Virus record (IMG/VR): IMGVR_UViG_3300029268_000016
Coordinates: 1-64,000 of that record
DNA length: 64,000 nucleotides
Direction: 5' to 3' (one strand)
Source of the DNA: a virus
Shown: piece after piece, positions 35,678-43,971 of the stretch
How the letters are laid out: each line of letters begins with the position of its first letter
How positions within the stretch are numbered: the first letter of the stretch is position 1
The notes under the pieces: model-generated
Told to the model about the DNA's origin: nothing
The model's database searches: none
The model's input: only the letters and a program-made list of their open reading frames with translations
Program-made: the position numbers and the translations under genes

Positions 35678-36520
35678 TCACACCTTCTCAGTCAGGGTGT
35701 AACCGAAGATCGAGGACACTCGCGCCTTGACCACCGTCTGGTCTTCACCCTCGAACTTGCCGAGGACGATCCGCAGCGCGCGCTCCATCCCGACCGTGGC
35801 GCTGTCTTCAAGGACCTGAACGACGTCGCGGGGGCTGAGTGCGTACTCAAGGGCCTTCTGTCGGGTCTCCTGCGCAAGCAGCATTACCTTCTTCATGCTG
35901 ACCGGGTCGACCTTGCCCGCGAAGTGCGCGGCGATGATCTTGGCCTCCTCCTCGGGCTGGGGGTAGCCCAGCGAGAGCATACGGAACCGGCTCTTGAGGT
36001 CTTCGTTCAGCGCGTAGACGCCACCGTAGGCCGATGTGTTCATCGTGCCGACCACCCAGAGCTTCGCGTCCTTCTTCAGCTCGAAGACCCTGTTGCACTC
36101 GGGCACCTCCATCCTGCGTCGGAAGTCGGCGATCGGGTTGAGCACCTTCTGCATCTGGGGTGAGAGCCCGTTGATCTCTTCGAGGACGAGGATGCAGGAC
36201 CCGACCTCGTTGGCGACCTCAAACGCCGTCGTGATGGGGCCGAGGATGAAGGGTGTCTCGTTCCCCTTCAGGACGTACATGCCGAGGAGGTTGGCGCGGC
36301 GAACGTCCTCGCTGCAGTCGAAGGTGACGATCGGCGTCTTCGCCTTCGCTGCGTAGCTCTGGAAGGACATCGTCTTGCCGATGCCCTTGGGCCCGACGAG
36401 GATGAGGTTCGACCGGAAGGCGAGCCCATCGAAGAGTCCGTGGAGGCCCCAGACGTCGGCGTAGGGGAGGTTGTCACGCGCAGCGTAAGTCGTAGACGGG
36501 AGTCGTTCAACTGAGGTCAT
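35678..36520 (-). CDS. MoxR/CbbQ-type AAA+ ATPase (CobS-like)
   Basis: 280 aa from ATG 36520 (GGAG upstream). Walker A LVGPKGIGKTMS, Walker B CILVLEEINGLSP, sensor 1 WVVGTMNTSAYGG, and an arginine-finger/sensor-2 region LNEDLKSRFRML. The sequence fits the CbbQ/NorQ/CobS branch. It would use ATP to remodel a target through its VWA partner downstream. AGTTAC lies about 20 nt upstream of the start. Confidence 0.88.
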   Translation of the reverse strand: MTSVERLPSTTYAARDNLPYADVWGLHGLFDGLAFRSNLILVGPKGIGKTMSFQSYAAKAKTPIVTFDCSEDVRRANLLGMYVLKGNETPFILGPITTAFEVANEVGSCILVLEEINGLSPQMQKVLNPIADFRRRMEVPECNRVFELKKDAKLWVVGTMNTSAYGGVYALNEDLKSRFRMLSLGYPQPEEEAKIIAAHFAGKVDPVSMKKVMLLAQETRQKALEYALSPRDVVQVLEDSATVGMERALRIVLGKFEGEDQTVVKARVSSIFGYTLTEKV

Positions 36521-36572
36521 GGTTTGCTCCTGACAGGGATGTAACTGGTGATGTGGTGTAGTGAACGGGAGA

Positions 36573-37106
36573 TCAGCGCCGCGATTTCTTCGCGGGGACC
36601 ACCCCGGGAGGGATGCTGCTTTCGAGCAGGCTTTCCAGCTCACCGGAGGGCTTGACCACAAGCGCCCACGTCACCTTGTAGAGGGCCTTCGCCTCTTCTT
36701 CGGTCAGCTGCCCGTTCTCGACGAGGAGCGCGACTTTGCTGGGGTTCGCGACGTGGACGGTGACCTTGTCGAAGGCTTGAGCGGTGGCGATCTTCTTCTT
36801 CTCCAGAAGTGCCATCAGCTGCTTCTCATCAGGCGCCGATGCGACTCGCCGCTCTTTGATAACGGTGTGGTTTCCGACCGGGAGCCGGAACCCTCCCTTT
36901 TCAGTCGCCTCGCCTTTGTCAGCTTCAACAAGGAGGGACTCGCGGATGACTTCGCGTCGACCCTTCGAGACCTCTTCGATGAAGTGGATGGTGGCGTAGG
37001 CCTCGACTTGCTCTGCGAGCGAGAGTTCAGCCGTAGGCTTCTCGAACTCGCCGCGATGCGTGAGGACGTGGACGATGGCGGCGATGCTGGGTGTCTTGTC
37101 GGTCAT
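36573..37106 (-). CDS. Hypothetical protein upstream of AAA+/VWA pair
   Basis: 177 aa from ATG 37106, with GGAGG 5 nt upstream and a tetraloop hairpin (37118-37133) just before it. The protein is mixed helical/beta with EVSKGRREVIRESLLVEADK and a basic C-terminus (VVPAKKSRR). No family recognised. Its 52-nt spacing to the AAA+ gene and common strand suggest the same operon. Confidence 0.65.
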   Translation of the reverse strand: MTDKTPSIAAIVHVLTHRGEFEKPTAELSLAEQVEAYATIHFIEEVSKGRREVIRESLLVEADKGEATEKGGFRLPVGNHTVIKERRVASAPDEKQLMALLEKKKIATAQAFDKVTVHVANPSKVALLVENGQLTEEEAKALYKVTWALVVKPSGELESLLESSIPPGVVPAKKSRR

Positions 37107-37117
37107 GTTGCCTCCGT

Positions 37118-37133
37118 GCGGGAGCCATCCCGC
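37118..37133 (-). promoter_or_regulatory. Leader tetraloop hairpin
   Basis: RNA sense: GCGGGA-TGGC-TCCCGC, then ACGGAGGCAAC and ATG (37106). It has the same architecture as the plus-strand leader hairpins at 49.7-54.9 kb. A TGTTAC element (37145-37150) lies just upstream. Confidence 0.6.
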
Positions 37134-37255
37134 GTGCTGGAGGAGTAACACCGATTTTCACGGCTTCACCGCGCGATCCTGACGTCGTCACTCCAGAAAG
37201 GACGGTTTGAACCCCCATCCCGGCAAGCGAATGTTCGGCGCCCTACCGCGCCGTT

Positions 37256-37690
37256 TCAAACTCCCGAAAAGCCGCGCGCCCGGGGAGCAAAGAGAGGGCA
37301 GTCCGCTGCACCGGCAGACGAGAAGTAGCAAGGACGACCATGCTGATGGGACGAGGTGCAGACCATCGGTGGTCCGCCGTCTTGGCGAACCATGTGCGCG
37401 AAGTGCTGGCAGACATGGTTGGTGGGCTGACGAACCCCAATCTCAACGAGCTTGGGTGGAGGAGGAGGGGACGGCGGAGGAACTGGCCTGTCTGACAGAT
37501 CGCGCTTGCGGTCGCTCACGTCGAGCTGGCGGAATGCTTCGTCCATCACAGCGGGAGAAGCCCGGAGGTCGCCTCGGAGCCGTCTGCGGGCCCACTCCGC
37601 CAGAGTGAGGTTCTCGTCTTTGGCAGCTTGCGTGAACTCGTCAAACTCGACGTTAGAGACCGGAACCGTGATTGCTTTCTTCTTTGTCAT
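37256..37690 (-). CDS. Ribbon-helix-helix-like protein with cysteine/histidine tail
   Basis: 144 aa from ATG 37690. The first ~45 residues (KKAITVPVSNVEFDEFTQAA followed by LAEWARRRL) fit a ribbon-helix-helix DNA-binding domain. A proline-rich linker is followed by VCQHFAHMV, VCTSSHQHGRPC and ADCPLF, which could bind zinc. Possibly a transcription regulator. About 110 nt separate its stop from the next gene downstream. Confidence 0.6.
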   Translation of the reverse strand: MTKKKAITVPVSNVEFDEFTQAAKDENLTLAEWARRRLRGDLRASPAVMDEAFRQLDVSDRKRDLSDRPVPPPSPPPPPKLVEIGVRQPTNHVCQHFAHMVRQDGGPPMVCTSSHQHGRPCYFSSAGAADCPLFAPRARGFSGV

Positions 37691-37908
37691 CCATCGTCCT
37701 TCAGAGATCCATCGCCAAGCGGTGGCAAGCCAACCTTGGCGCGCAGGTGGTTCTTGAGCACTTCGCACGAGTCGTAGTTGCTGCACTCTCCGCACCCCGA
37801 CACCCCGCGCCGATATTGGCACTCAAGGATGTGTTGATCTTCAGCCTCCGTTTCCGGAGACTTTTTTTCTCGAAATTCGACCGTCGAGAGAATCTCACGG
37901 AACGCCAT
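37687..37908 (-). CDS. Small cysteine-rich protein
   Basis: 73 aa. HILECQYRRGVSGCGECSNY followed by DSCEVLKNHL gives four cysteines suited to zinc. GGGAGGGAG precedes ATG 37908 and TGTTAC (37921-37926) lies just before that. It overlaps the RHH-like gene by 4 nt. Confidence 0.6.
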   Translation of the reverse strand: MAFREILSTVEFREKKSPETEAEDQHILECQYRRGVSGCGECSNYDSCEVLKNHLRAKVGLPPLGDGSLKDDG

Positions 37909-37956
37909 GCTCTCCCTCCCGTAACAGGGTTGCGGAAAACTTGCTCAGAAGGGCAC

Positions 37957-38772
37957 CTACCCCCGCCAGCCGGGCTCAACCAAGTCGAGGTGATTCTCAA
38001 GGTCCTTCAGGCGTTCTCGGACCAGCTTCTGCTGCTCCAGCTGCGTCCGACTCACGCGTTCCCCCTTCAGATCCCACTCCTCGAACAGAGCGTAGGTGCG
38101 TGGCCAGTTGTGCTGAACGATTTTCGCAACCGCCTCGGCGTAGACGCGAATCTCCTGTTGTGCGTTTGGCGCCATCCGCAGCCCAAGGAAGTGCAGCCAG
38201 TTCCGCAGGTTCCCCTTCACACGCATGCGCGTGTAGCGAGCGACCGGCGTGTTCACACGAGCAACTTCGCGCACAAGACCAGATTCAAGAGCCCGTTCGT
38301 ACCGATCGTAGACGTCCTGCTGCTCGTCTCGGAAGCCTGTCACGAGGCTGTCGGCCAGCAGAGGGTCGAGAGGCTCAAGCGCCGAGCCTTGCTTGTTCCC
38401 TTTGGACTGCTGGACCATACGGTCCATCGGCGGGACGTAGTGCAGGTTCGGCATCTGCGCGTAGCGCGCGGAAAGCTCGTTGTAGGAGAGCGTCCTGTGC
38501 CGCATCCACTCCCGAGCAACGAAGATGGGGAGCTGCACTTCAACGAGCAGCTCGCACATCTCGAACGGCGTGTGGTGCCCCTCGCGGTAGAGGTAGGTCA
38601 GGAGCCCGTCGTCGCCTTTCGGGTGGTCAGGGTATGGATCCCACGAGACGAACCCGCCGCTCGTCGACATACGAGCAGCCTCGATGATGGACTCTTCAGC
38701 TCCCATCCAGTCAATCAGTTGAACGTAGCCTGCATCGAGGACAGCGGTCCGGTCAGTTCTCTGCAAAGGCAC
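37957..38772 (-). CDS. thyX: Flavin-dependent thymidylate synthase
   Basis: 271 aa, close to the usual ~220-270 aa. The ThyX signature RHRxxSxNExSxRY is present as RHRTLSYNELSARY near residue 92, and HHTPFEMCELLVEVQLPIFV precedes it. It makes dTMP from dUMP using FAD, NADPH and methylene-tetrahydrofolate. The start is GTG 38772 or TTG 38766; GAGAGG spacing slightly favours the TTG. A GGACCATACGGTCC site falls inside (38412-38425), where it encodes the conserved DRMVQQ. Confidence 0.93.
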   Translation of the reverse strand: MPLQRTDRTAVLDAGYVQLIDWMGAEESIIEAARMSTSGGFVSWDPYPDHPKGDDGLLTYLYREGHHTPFEMCELLVEVQLPIFVAREWMRHRTLSYNELSARYAQMPNLHYVPPMDRMVQQSKGNKQGSALEPLDPLLADSLVTGFRDEQQDVYDRYERALESGLVREVARVNTPVARYTRMRVKGNLRNWLHFLGLRMAPNAQQEIRVYAEAVAKIVQHNWPRTYALFEEWDLKGERVSRTQLEQQKLVRERLKDLENHLDLVEPGWRG

Positions 38773-38832
38773 CTCTCAAAGCACCTGAGCATGACCGCTC
38801 TTGAGGAGCAAGGCTCTTCAAGAGGGCGTGTC

Positions 38833-39090
38833 TTATCGAGGTCCTGCCTTTGACGCCGTCACAGTCCCAGAGACCAAAGGCTTGCCCCTCGCTGCTGCGG
38901 AGAGCGAGGCGGCTTTGTCGAGGTTGACTGCCAGCGTGTTGAGGACGGCTCCCGCCGCTGCAAGCTTCGGAGGGATTTCGCGCCCCTCAAGCTGCCGATG
39001 TCGAATGTTGGTGTTGAAAAGGCTGGCCACCATCGACACCAACGGGACCAAAACCCCGGCGAGAGCAAAAATGTGTTCAAGATTTTCCAT
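38833..39090 (-). CDS. Small one-TM membrane protein (holin candidate)
   Basis: 85 aa from ATG 39090 with a strong GGGGGAGG site. A single hydrophobic helix at about residues 6-27 (HIFALAGVLVPLVSMVASLF) is followed by a basic NTNIRHRQ and a soluble helical tail rich in Ala. The size and topology are compatible with a holin or another small phage membrane protein, but no gene-order evidence (adjacent endolysin) supports that. Its ribosome-binding site is buried in a strong hairpin. Confidence 0.55.
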   Translation of the reverse strand: MENLEHIFALAGVLVPLVSMVASLFNTNIRHRQLEGREIPPKLAAAGAVLNTLAVNLDKAASLSAAARGKPLVSGTVTASKAGPR

Positions 39091-39095
39091 GAAAG

Positions 39096-39130
39096 ACCTC
39101 CCCCACGATGTTGTCACGGTGGGGGGAGGT
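39096..39130 (-). promoter_or_regulatory. Ribosome-binding-site-sequestering hairpin
   Basis: Minus-strand RNA: an 11-bp stem with a single bulge, ACCUCCCCCCAC paired with GUGGGGGAGGU, loop of ~12 nt. The 3' arm is the entire Shine-Dalgarno sequence of the membrane-protein gene, 5 nt before the AUG. There is no U-run, so it is not a classical terminator. Confidence 0.7.
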
Positions 39131-39139
39131 TGACCACTT

Positions 39140-39445
39140 TCAGATGACTGTGGGGGTCTTCCCACGTTCCGAAAGGGTGATAGCGATGAAGTTGCGCTGC
39201 AACTTGATGCCCTTCAGAGTATCCGTGTACGGACCCTTTGCTTGGGCGAGGCGATCCTTCAGGTCGGTCACGACCTTGTCTTCCTCCAGAGCCTCCTCGG
39301 TGTCCGTCTCGTGGGAAGCAAGCCGTGTGAGGCGGTCCTCCAGCTCTTGCACAGAGCTGCTCAAGATAGCGTCGACGACGACGTCGGTCACCTTCTTGCG
39401 AAGCTTCTTCTCGATCTTGACCTTGCGGGTGTCGGTGCTTGTCAT
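39140..39445 (-). CDS. Small hypothetical helical protein
   Basis: 101 aa from ATG 39445 (AGGAG). Lys/Glu-rich, coiled-coil-like (ILSSSVQELEDRLTRLASHE, VTDLKDRLAQAKGPYTDTLK). TGTTAC lies ~22 nt upstream (39468-39473). A short hairpin CTCCTG/CAGGAG includes its ribosome-binding site. Function unknown. Confidence 0.6.
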   Translation of the reverse strand: MTSTDTRKVKIEKKLRKKVTDVVVDAILSSSVQELEDRLTRLASHETDTEEALEEDKVVTDLKDRLAQAKGPYTDTLKGIKLQRNFIAITLSERGKTPTVI

Positions 39446-39517
39446 GCGATCTCCTGTTGAGGCAGGAGTAACAGGCCGACAGAATTTTCGTCTCCCATCA
39501 TGTGAACTACTCAAAAG

Positions 39518-39543
39518 AAAAGGGCCCCGTGAGGAGCCCTTTT
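39518..39543. terminator. Bidirectional Rho-independent terminator
   Basis: 11-bp stem AAAAGGGCUCC/GGGGCCCUUUU with a 4-nt loop and A/T runs on both sides. It lies 17 nt after the tail-fibre-like gene stop (39560) and before the next minus-strand unit. Confidence 0.88.
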
Positions 39544-39559
39544 GAGGAGGACATCACCT

Positions 39560-41887
39560 TCAGAGCGTGATGGGCTCGCCAACTTGAACAAGAACCTTCG
39601 GGTTCGCGCCACCATCTGTGAGGATGCCCACACGCTGGACAACGTCGTTCGTTGCGCTCGGAGCCGTGAGCGTGATCTGTCCGGGCAGCAACGCTGACAT
39701 GAACACACGCTTACCGACGTCCGCCGCTGTCGGTGCTGCGTCGAACAGCGCTGCTGGAACCGACGCCACACCCGCGATCCGGATCGTCACCGCTGCCGTG
39801 GCAGACGCTGCAGCGACGGCAAACCCGACCGGACCCTGACGGGCCGTATCGTTCGAGTCGGCCTTCTGCACGTTCGGCGTGCTACCATTGTCAACGTAGC
39901 GAACCAAGTCGCCGAGCAGCAGGTTCTGTTGAGCCACCGAGGCCACGTCCACGAAGGAAAAGGAAGGCGCGGACCACGTCAGCGTTCCCGCGCCGTCGTT
40001 CGTCAAGACCGTACTGGCTGCGCCAGCCGCCGTCGGCCACGTCGTCGCATTGCCGTTGGCGCTGATTTGCAGATTTCCCGCTGCCGTCAAGTTGACCACG
40101 CCCGACGTGATGGTCGAGAGCGTGAGGTTCGCGCTCGTGACCGAGACGTTGGAAGCAGCCACACCGTCGATGGAGAAGCCACCTGCCGAAGCGACCAAGT
40201 CGATAGCGTCGACACCCGTACCAGCTGATTGGACGAGCACCTTCTGAGCGCCGCCGCCCGCTGCTGCAAGCGTGAGGCTCTGGGCCGAGCCCGTGACAGT
40301 GACGTTCGACGACGTCGCGCCATCGATCAAGAACGTCCCCGTCGAATCGATGGTGATGCCGCCCGTACCGGCGTCCACATCGATGCCGCCCGCCGCGTTG
40401 CTTGCCACGATCCGCACCGCGTCAGCCGCCGCCTCACCACCGTCGAGGATGAGCGACGCCGCCTGCGCGTCGAGCGTCAAGTCACCTGCCGTGGTCGCCA
40501 GCGTGGAGGCTGCGCCGCCCGTCAGGGACACCGTGCCCACAGTCACCGTGAGGCTGCCAACCAAGGCGAGCGTGTCCGTGCCGGAGTTGTAGGTCAGCTG
40601 GGTGTCGCCAGCGATGGCGCTGCTCGTCGACCAGAACGCGACTTGGTTCGCGGTGCCTGAGCCCGTGACCATCGCAGGAGCGTTCTCGTAAGACCAAGCT
40701 GCGACGACATCGCTGTTGAGGCCACCGAAGGCAACGATCGAGAGGTAGCCAACGTCACCTGCCGCAAGTGAAGAAGGACCAGTGGCCTCAGACCCCAACC
40801 ACGTCCAACCCGCAGGCCAATTGAGCGTGCGAGTCGTTCCATCACACTGGACTCGAACCGAGGCACCACGACCGTTCCCGAGCCCGGTCGTCGAGAAGGT
40901 TGCGTTGCCGTTGAGGGTGACCGAGTTGTAGATGGGCTTGATCGGGTCGGTGTCGATGGTGATCGCACCACCCGCCGCCAGAGGGTTGAACCGATCGAGG
41001 GTGAGGTTGTAGCTCTGGCCCAAGTCGTCTTGGAAGTAGGGCCGAGCGTCCGCTGCCGAGTTCGCCCACAGCTTGCCGAACGCCGTCGTTGGGAGGGTCG
41101 GCGCTGCACCCTCTCCGATGGAGATGACGCCTGAGACCGTCAGCTTCTCGTTGGTGCTGTTGGTGCCAATACCGAGCTGGGCGGCTCCGTCGTTGTAGAA
41201 CAGCTGTGCAGCCACGCCGCCAAAGACGCCGCCGTTGTTGTACTGGACCGCGCCGTCGGTGCCGCCCGGAGTGCTTGCAGCGTCGACATATGCCTTGGTC
41301 GCGGCGTCGTGCGGGAGCGTCGGGTCGGCCATGTTCCGCAGGCGCGAGTTCTCCGTCCGGATGTCGTAGACGCTGGTGTTGTCAACACCGGGCAGGGTCC
41401 ACGCCGTCGCAGTCGTCAGCACCGTGGCAGTGTTCGATGCGATGACACGCGATTGACCGACACCCGTGCCTGCCGTGATCTGCACGACGTTGCCAGCGAA
41501 GGCGTTGACGCCGAAAGACGCACCGGAGTCGGTGAGAGTGCTCGCGCCGCCTGACGTTGCAGTTCCCGTAGCCGCCGACACACCGTCCATCACGATGTCG
41601 GAGACGATGGTCGAAACGAGCGTGACGGTGTCGGGGCCATCAACGCCAACGACACCGAAGGTCACGTCGCCTTGGAAGGTCGCATTCGTCTGGAAGGTCG
41701 TGCCGGGGACCGTCGAGATGCCGCCGTCCAGAGCCACCGGACCGGGGAACGAGGTCGTGATGCCGATGCCACCGATGGTGAGGGTTGCCCCCGCCGAAAC
41801 GATCCCTGCACCGACTTGGAGGATGTCAGTCGAGAGGATCCGGCGCTGTGTTCCGCCATCGATAACGAGAGCAGTTTGATTTGGCAT
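39560..41887 (-). CDS. Tail fibre / appendage-like structural protein
   Basis: 775 aa, rich in Ala, Gly, Thr, Ser and Val, with very few Lys and Cys. Many short beta repeats of the kind GNLQISANGNA, LILDGG and SVTSANLTLSTITSGVVNLT point to a beta-helix or triple-stranded fibre shaft. YNNGGVFGG near 220 is typical of phage fibre and neck-appendage junctions. The C-terminal ~90 residues (DVGKRVFMSALLPGQITLTA, then VGILTDGGANPKVLVQVGEP) form a compact head domain also seen in other phage fibres. Probably receptor binding or virion decoration. Bounded by a strong terminator. Confidence 0.78.
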   Translation of the reverse strand: MPNQTALVIDGGTQRRILSTDILQVGAGIVSAGATLTIGGIGITTSFPGPVALDGGISTVPGTTFQTNATFQGDVTFGVVGVDGPDTVTLVSTIVSDIVMDGVSAATGTATSGGASTLTDSGASFGVNAFAGNVVQITAGTGVGQSRVIASNTATVLTTATAWTLPGVDNTSVYDIRTENSRLRNMADPTLPHDAATKAYVDAASTPGGTDGAVQYNNGGVFGGVAAQLFYNDGAAQLGIGTNSTNEKLTVSGVISIGEGAAPTLPTTAFGKLWANSAADARPYFQDDLGQSYNLTLDRFNPLAAGGAITIDTDPIKPIYNSVTLNGNATFSTTGLGNGRGASVRVQCDGTTRTLNWPAGWTWLGSEATGPSSLAAGDVGYLSIVAFGGLNSDVVAAWSYENAPAMVTGSGTANQVAFWSTSSAIAGDTQLTYNSGTDTLALVGSLTVTVGTVSLTGGAASTLATTAGDLTLDAQAASLILDGGEAAADAVRIVASNAAGGIDVDAGTGGITIDSTGTFLIDGATSSNVTVTGSAQSLTLAAAGGGAQKVLVQSAGTGVDAIDLVASAGGFSIDGVAASNVSVTSANLTLSTITSGVVNLTAAGNLQISANGNATTWPTAAGAASTVLTNDGAGTLTWSAPSFSFVDVASVAQQNLLLGDLVRYVDNGSTPNVQKADSNDTARQGPVGFAVAAASATAAVTIRIAGVASVPAALFDAAPTAADVGKRVFMSALLPGQITLTAPSATNDVVQRVGILTDGGANPKVLVQVGEPITL

Positions 41888-41946
41888 GTGGAGGGCCTTC
41901 TTTCAGTCAAGTCTGGGAGGAGGGACTGTGGAGGGAACGGGCAGCG

Positions 41947-42228
41947 CTAGACGCGCTCGAAGCGGGGGTCTGCGTCGAGGATCAGCAGAGAAAGTTCATC
42001 GACAAAGTCGAAGGGAATCTGCTCGCCGATCGGGAACCCCGTCGGATTCTCCAAGATGGTCGGAACCCCGTCCATCTTTGGGACGCAGAGCTTCTTTGTC
42101 GGGCCGTAGCTCTCGACAAGAGCGGGACGAGACGGTTCACCGAGGTACTTGAAAAAAGCCACGTAGACTCCAAGGGTGAAGACACGCGCATCGTAGAGCA
42201 GTAGAAAGAAAACGCACACACCTTGCAT
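41947..42228 (-). CDS. Small hypothetical protein
   Basis: 93 aa from ATG 42228. It is hydrophobic at the N-terminus (VCVFFLLLYDARVFTLGVYV), which could be a signal anchor or buried strand, followed by a soluble domain (KKLCVPKMDGVPTILENPTG). A TTG nine bases upstream is also possible. No clear ribosome-binding site. It faces the plus-strand gene at 42256. Confidence 0.5.
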   Translation of the reverse strand: MQGVCVFFLLLYDARVFTLGVYVAFFKYLGEPSRPALVESYGPTKKLCVPKMDGVPTILENPTGFPIGEQIPFDFVDELSLLILDADPRFERV

Positions 42229-42255
42229 GGTTGACAAAGCCGGGTGTGACGAGAT

Positions 42256-42489
42256 GTGAAAGGCAAAGTGACCTACCTGAAAGCAGTCTGTTCAACTTGC
42301 CTTGGTGTGGACTTCCTTCATCCACCTCCGCACGAGGATCGCGAATCAGTCGTATGCCCGGGCTGCACGCGAGTCATCCCCTTGAGACAGCCTGTCCGGG
42401 TGGAACGCCACTCCGCGACGCGAGGCATGTCTCCCCCAGAGTTGATCCCAACGCCCCGCCGAGAGCGGGATGGAGTTTTCCGTGGCTAA
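42256..42489 (+). CDS. Small zinc-ribbon-like protein
   Basis: 77 aa from GTG 42256. VCSTCLGVDFLHPPPHED and VVCPGCTRVIPL give two CxxC knuckles about 24 residues apart. The C-terminus is Arg/Pro-rich and overlaps the start of the SNase gene. Only weak ribosome-binding signal. Confidence 0.5.
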   Translation: MKGKVTYLKAVCSTCLGVDFLHPPPHEDRESVVCPGCTRVIPLRQPVRVERHSATRGMSPPELIPTPRRERDGVFRG

Positions 42490-42907
42490 GAAACCCGCAC
42501 CCGCACTGGCAGCTACCATCGCACCTACATCCTCCCCGCCGACTGGGCACACCCTGTTCGAGTATGTCGCCAAGGTGGTGCGGGTCCTCGATGGAGACAC
42601 GGTCGAGGTCGACATCCAGAAGGACGTGGGGTTCGGAATCCATATGGAGATCCGAAAGCAGGTGCGGATGCTCGGCATCAACGCGCCAGAATCGTCCGGG
42701 GCGACCGCGAAGGAGGGTCTGGCCAGCAAGGCCCTGCTCTCGACGCTCCTCGTCCCCGGAACGGCCATCCTGATGAAGACGGCGAAGCCAGACCCCAAGG
42801 ACAAGTACGGTCGGTTCCTCGCCACCCTCTGGCTCGACGGGCTGAACCTGAACGAGCACATGGTCGTGGCCGGTGCCGCTGTCGCCTACGACGGCGGGAA
42901 GCGCTGA
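42482..42907 (+). CDS. Staphylococcal-nuclease-like thermonuclease
   Basis: 141 aa from GTG 42482 (GGAG, spacing 6); ATG 42470 is the alternative. SNase fold: VVRVLDGDTVEVDI (metal-binding Asp), VRMLGINAPES (first catalytic Arg) and KDKYGRFLATLW (second Arg), then LNEHMVVAGAAVAY. No signal peptide, so probably cytoplasmic; may degrade host DNA or RNA, or take part in recombination. Confidence 0.85.
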   Translation: MAKKPAPALAATIAPTSSPPTGHTLFEYVAKVVRVLDGDTVEVDIQKDVGFGIHMEIRKQVRMLGINAPESSGATAKEGLASKALLSTLLVPGTAILMKTAKPDPKDKYGRFLATLWLDGLNLNEHMVVAGAAVAYDGGKR

Positions 42908-42931
42908 GGGTTCCGTGTTACAGGAGGGCGT

Positions 42932-43303
42932 ATGGTTGATGAAGACGAAGTCAGGCGTGTAGCGACCGAAAACATCGCCCTCCAAACAGAGGTCAGCCGC
43001 CTGAAATTCCTTGTCGACGGACTGACTTCCGAGATGGAAGCGCTGCGGACGCGTTCAGTTGAGTGGGAGCAGTTCTTCCACGAGCACAAGGCGTCGCGGG
43101 ACGAAGGCTACGAAGCTGCGCGATCTCGGTACTGGCCCAAGGTCGAGGCTGCCAGAGCCGACACAGACCTGCTGAAGAAAGCCCTGCTGAAGCTCATCGA
43201 AGCTGCACGCGATGTTCCTCCGACAGCGGCGTTGGGGTCGATGATCGTCAACAGTGAGTTCTCTTTGACCCTTGTGGGCCGAGAAGCGCCTCCCCAGACC
43301 TGA
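42932..43303 (+). CDS. Small coiled-coil protein
   Basis: 123 aa, begins MVDEDEVRRVATENIALQTE with heptads continuing to about residue 45; a helical middle with AARSRYWPKVEAARADTDLL. GTGTTACAGGAGGG upstream contains both TGTTAC and the ribosome-binding site. Function unknown. Confidence 0.6.
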   Translation: MVDEDEVRRVATENIALQTEVSRLKFLVDGLTSEMEALRTRSVEWEQFFHEHKASRDEGYEAARSRYWPKVEAARADTDLLKKALLKLIEAARDVPPTAALGSMIVNSEFSLTLVGREAPPQT

Positions 43304-43306
43304 CGA

Positions 43307-43320
43307 GGACCATATGGACC
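43307..43320. repeat. GGACCATATGGACC near-palindrome overlapping the mazG start
   Basis: Lies in the 10-nt gap after the stop at 43303 and includes the ATG (43314). A protein binding here would block translation initiation or transcription through the start. Confidence 0.55.
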
Positions 43321-43637
43321 TGAACGAGTACCAGAAGGCCGCTGCGCGCACTTCGTCCCGCCCCATCACCAAGCTCTCGATCGCCGTCAGTGCGATGGGC
43401 CTCGCCGGTGAAGCCGGAGAGGTCGTCGACTTGCTCAAGAAGGAGATCGGCCACGGGCACGACGCGGACCCTGAGAAGCTGTCGAAAGAGTTGGGCGACG
43501 TGCTCTGGTACCTGTCCGACCTCGCCACGCTGCACAACCTGTCGCTGGACGACATCGCGCAAGCGAACATCCTGAAGCTCCTGAAGCGGTACCCAGACGG
43601 GTTCAGTACCGAAGCCAGCCGGAACCGCACGGAATGA
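43314..43637 (+). CDS. mazG: MazG-like nucleotide pyrophosphohydrolase
   Basis: 107 aa. All-alpha NTP-PPase signature: GLAGEAGEVVDLLKKEIGHG (ExxE) and KLSKELGDVLWYLSDLA (ExxD). It hydrolyses (d)NTPs, and in phages may shape nucleotide pools or (p)ppGpp signalling. The start overlaps a GGACCATATGGACC site. Confidence 0.88.
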   Translation: MDLNEYQKAAARTSSRPITKLSIAVSAMGLAGEAGEVVDLLKKEIGHGHDADPEKLSKELGDVLWYLSDLATLHNLSLDDIAQANILKLLKRYPDGFSTEASRNRTE

Positions 43638-43909
43638 ACGACACACAGTCCGCTCTGGAAGAGCTGCACGGTCGGGCAAAGTTGCTGCTCAAGCAGTCCA
43701 AGAAGGACCAGCTCTTTCGGCTCAAGCAAGCCGAGGCCAAGAAGCAGGCTGCCGCAGGGAGCTTGTTCATCGAGCTTGCGGAGGCGGTCTCAGACCCTGA
43801 AGACCAGAGAGACCACCTCACAACTGCAGCGGCATGCTTTGCACGCGCGAAGCGGCTGTGCCGAGACGTGATCCGCCAGAAACCGGAGCCCGCATGTCCA
43901 ATCGAGTGA
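43634..43909 (+). CDS. Small hypothetical helical protein
   Basis: 91 aa, coupled to mazG (4-nt overlap). Lys/Ala/Glu-rich, tetratricopeptide-like spacing in SLFIELAEAVSDPEDQRDHL then TTAAACFARAKRLCRDV. Function unknown. Confidence 0.6.
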   Translation: MNDTQSALEELHGRAKLLLKQSKKDQLFRLKQAEAKKQAAAGSLFIELAEAVSDPEDQRDHLTTAAACFARAKRLCRDVIRQKPEPACPIE

Positions 43910-43971
43910 CATCGTTCGTCGTGACCATCGGATTGAAGATCAATATCGAGAACCCGGAGCCTCCAAAGTGA
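43894..43971 (+). CDS. Tiny ORF upstream of deaminase
   Basis: 25 aa (starts MSNRVTSFVVTIGLKINIEN), ATG 43894 with GGAG 6 nt upstream, stop overlapping the deaminase GTG start (GTGA). It may serve only to couple translation between the two neighbours. Confidence 0.4.
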   Translation: MSNRVTSFVVTIGLKINIENPEPPK

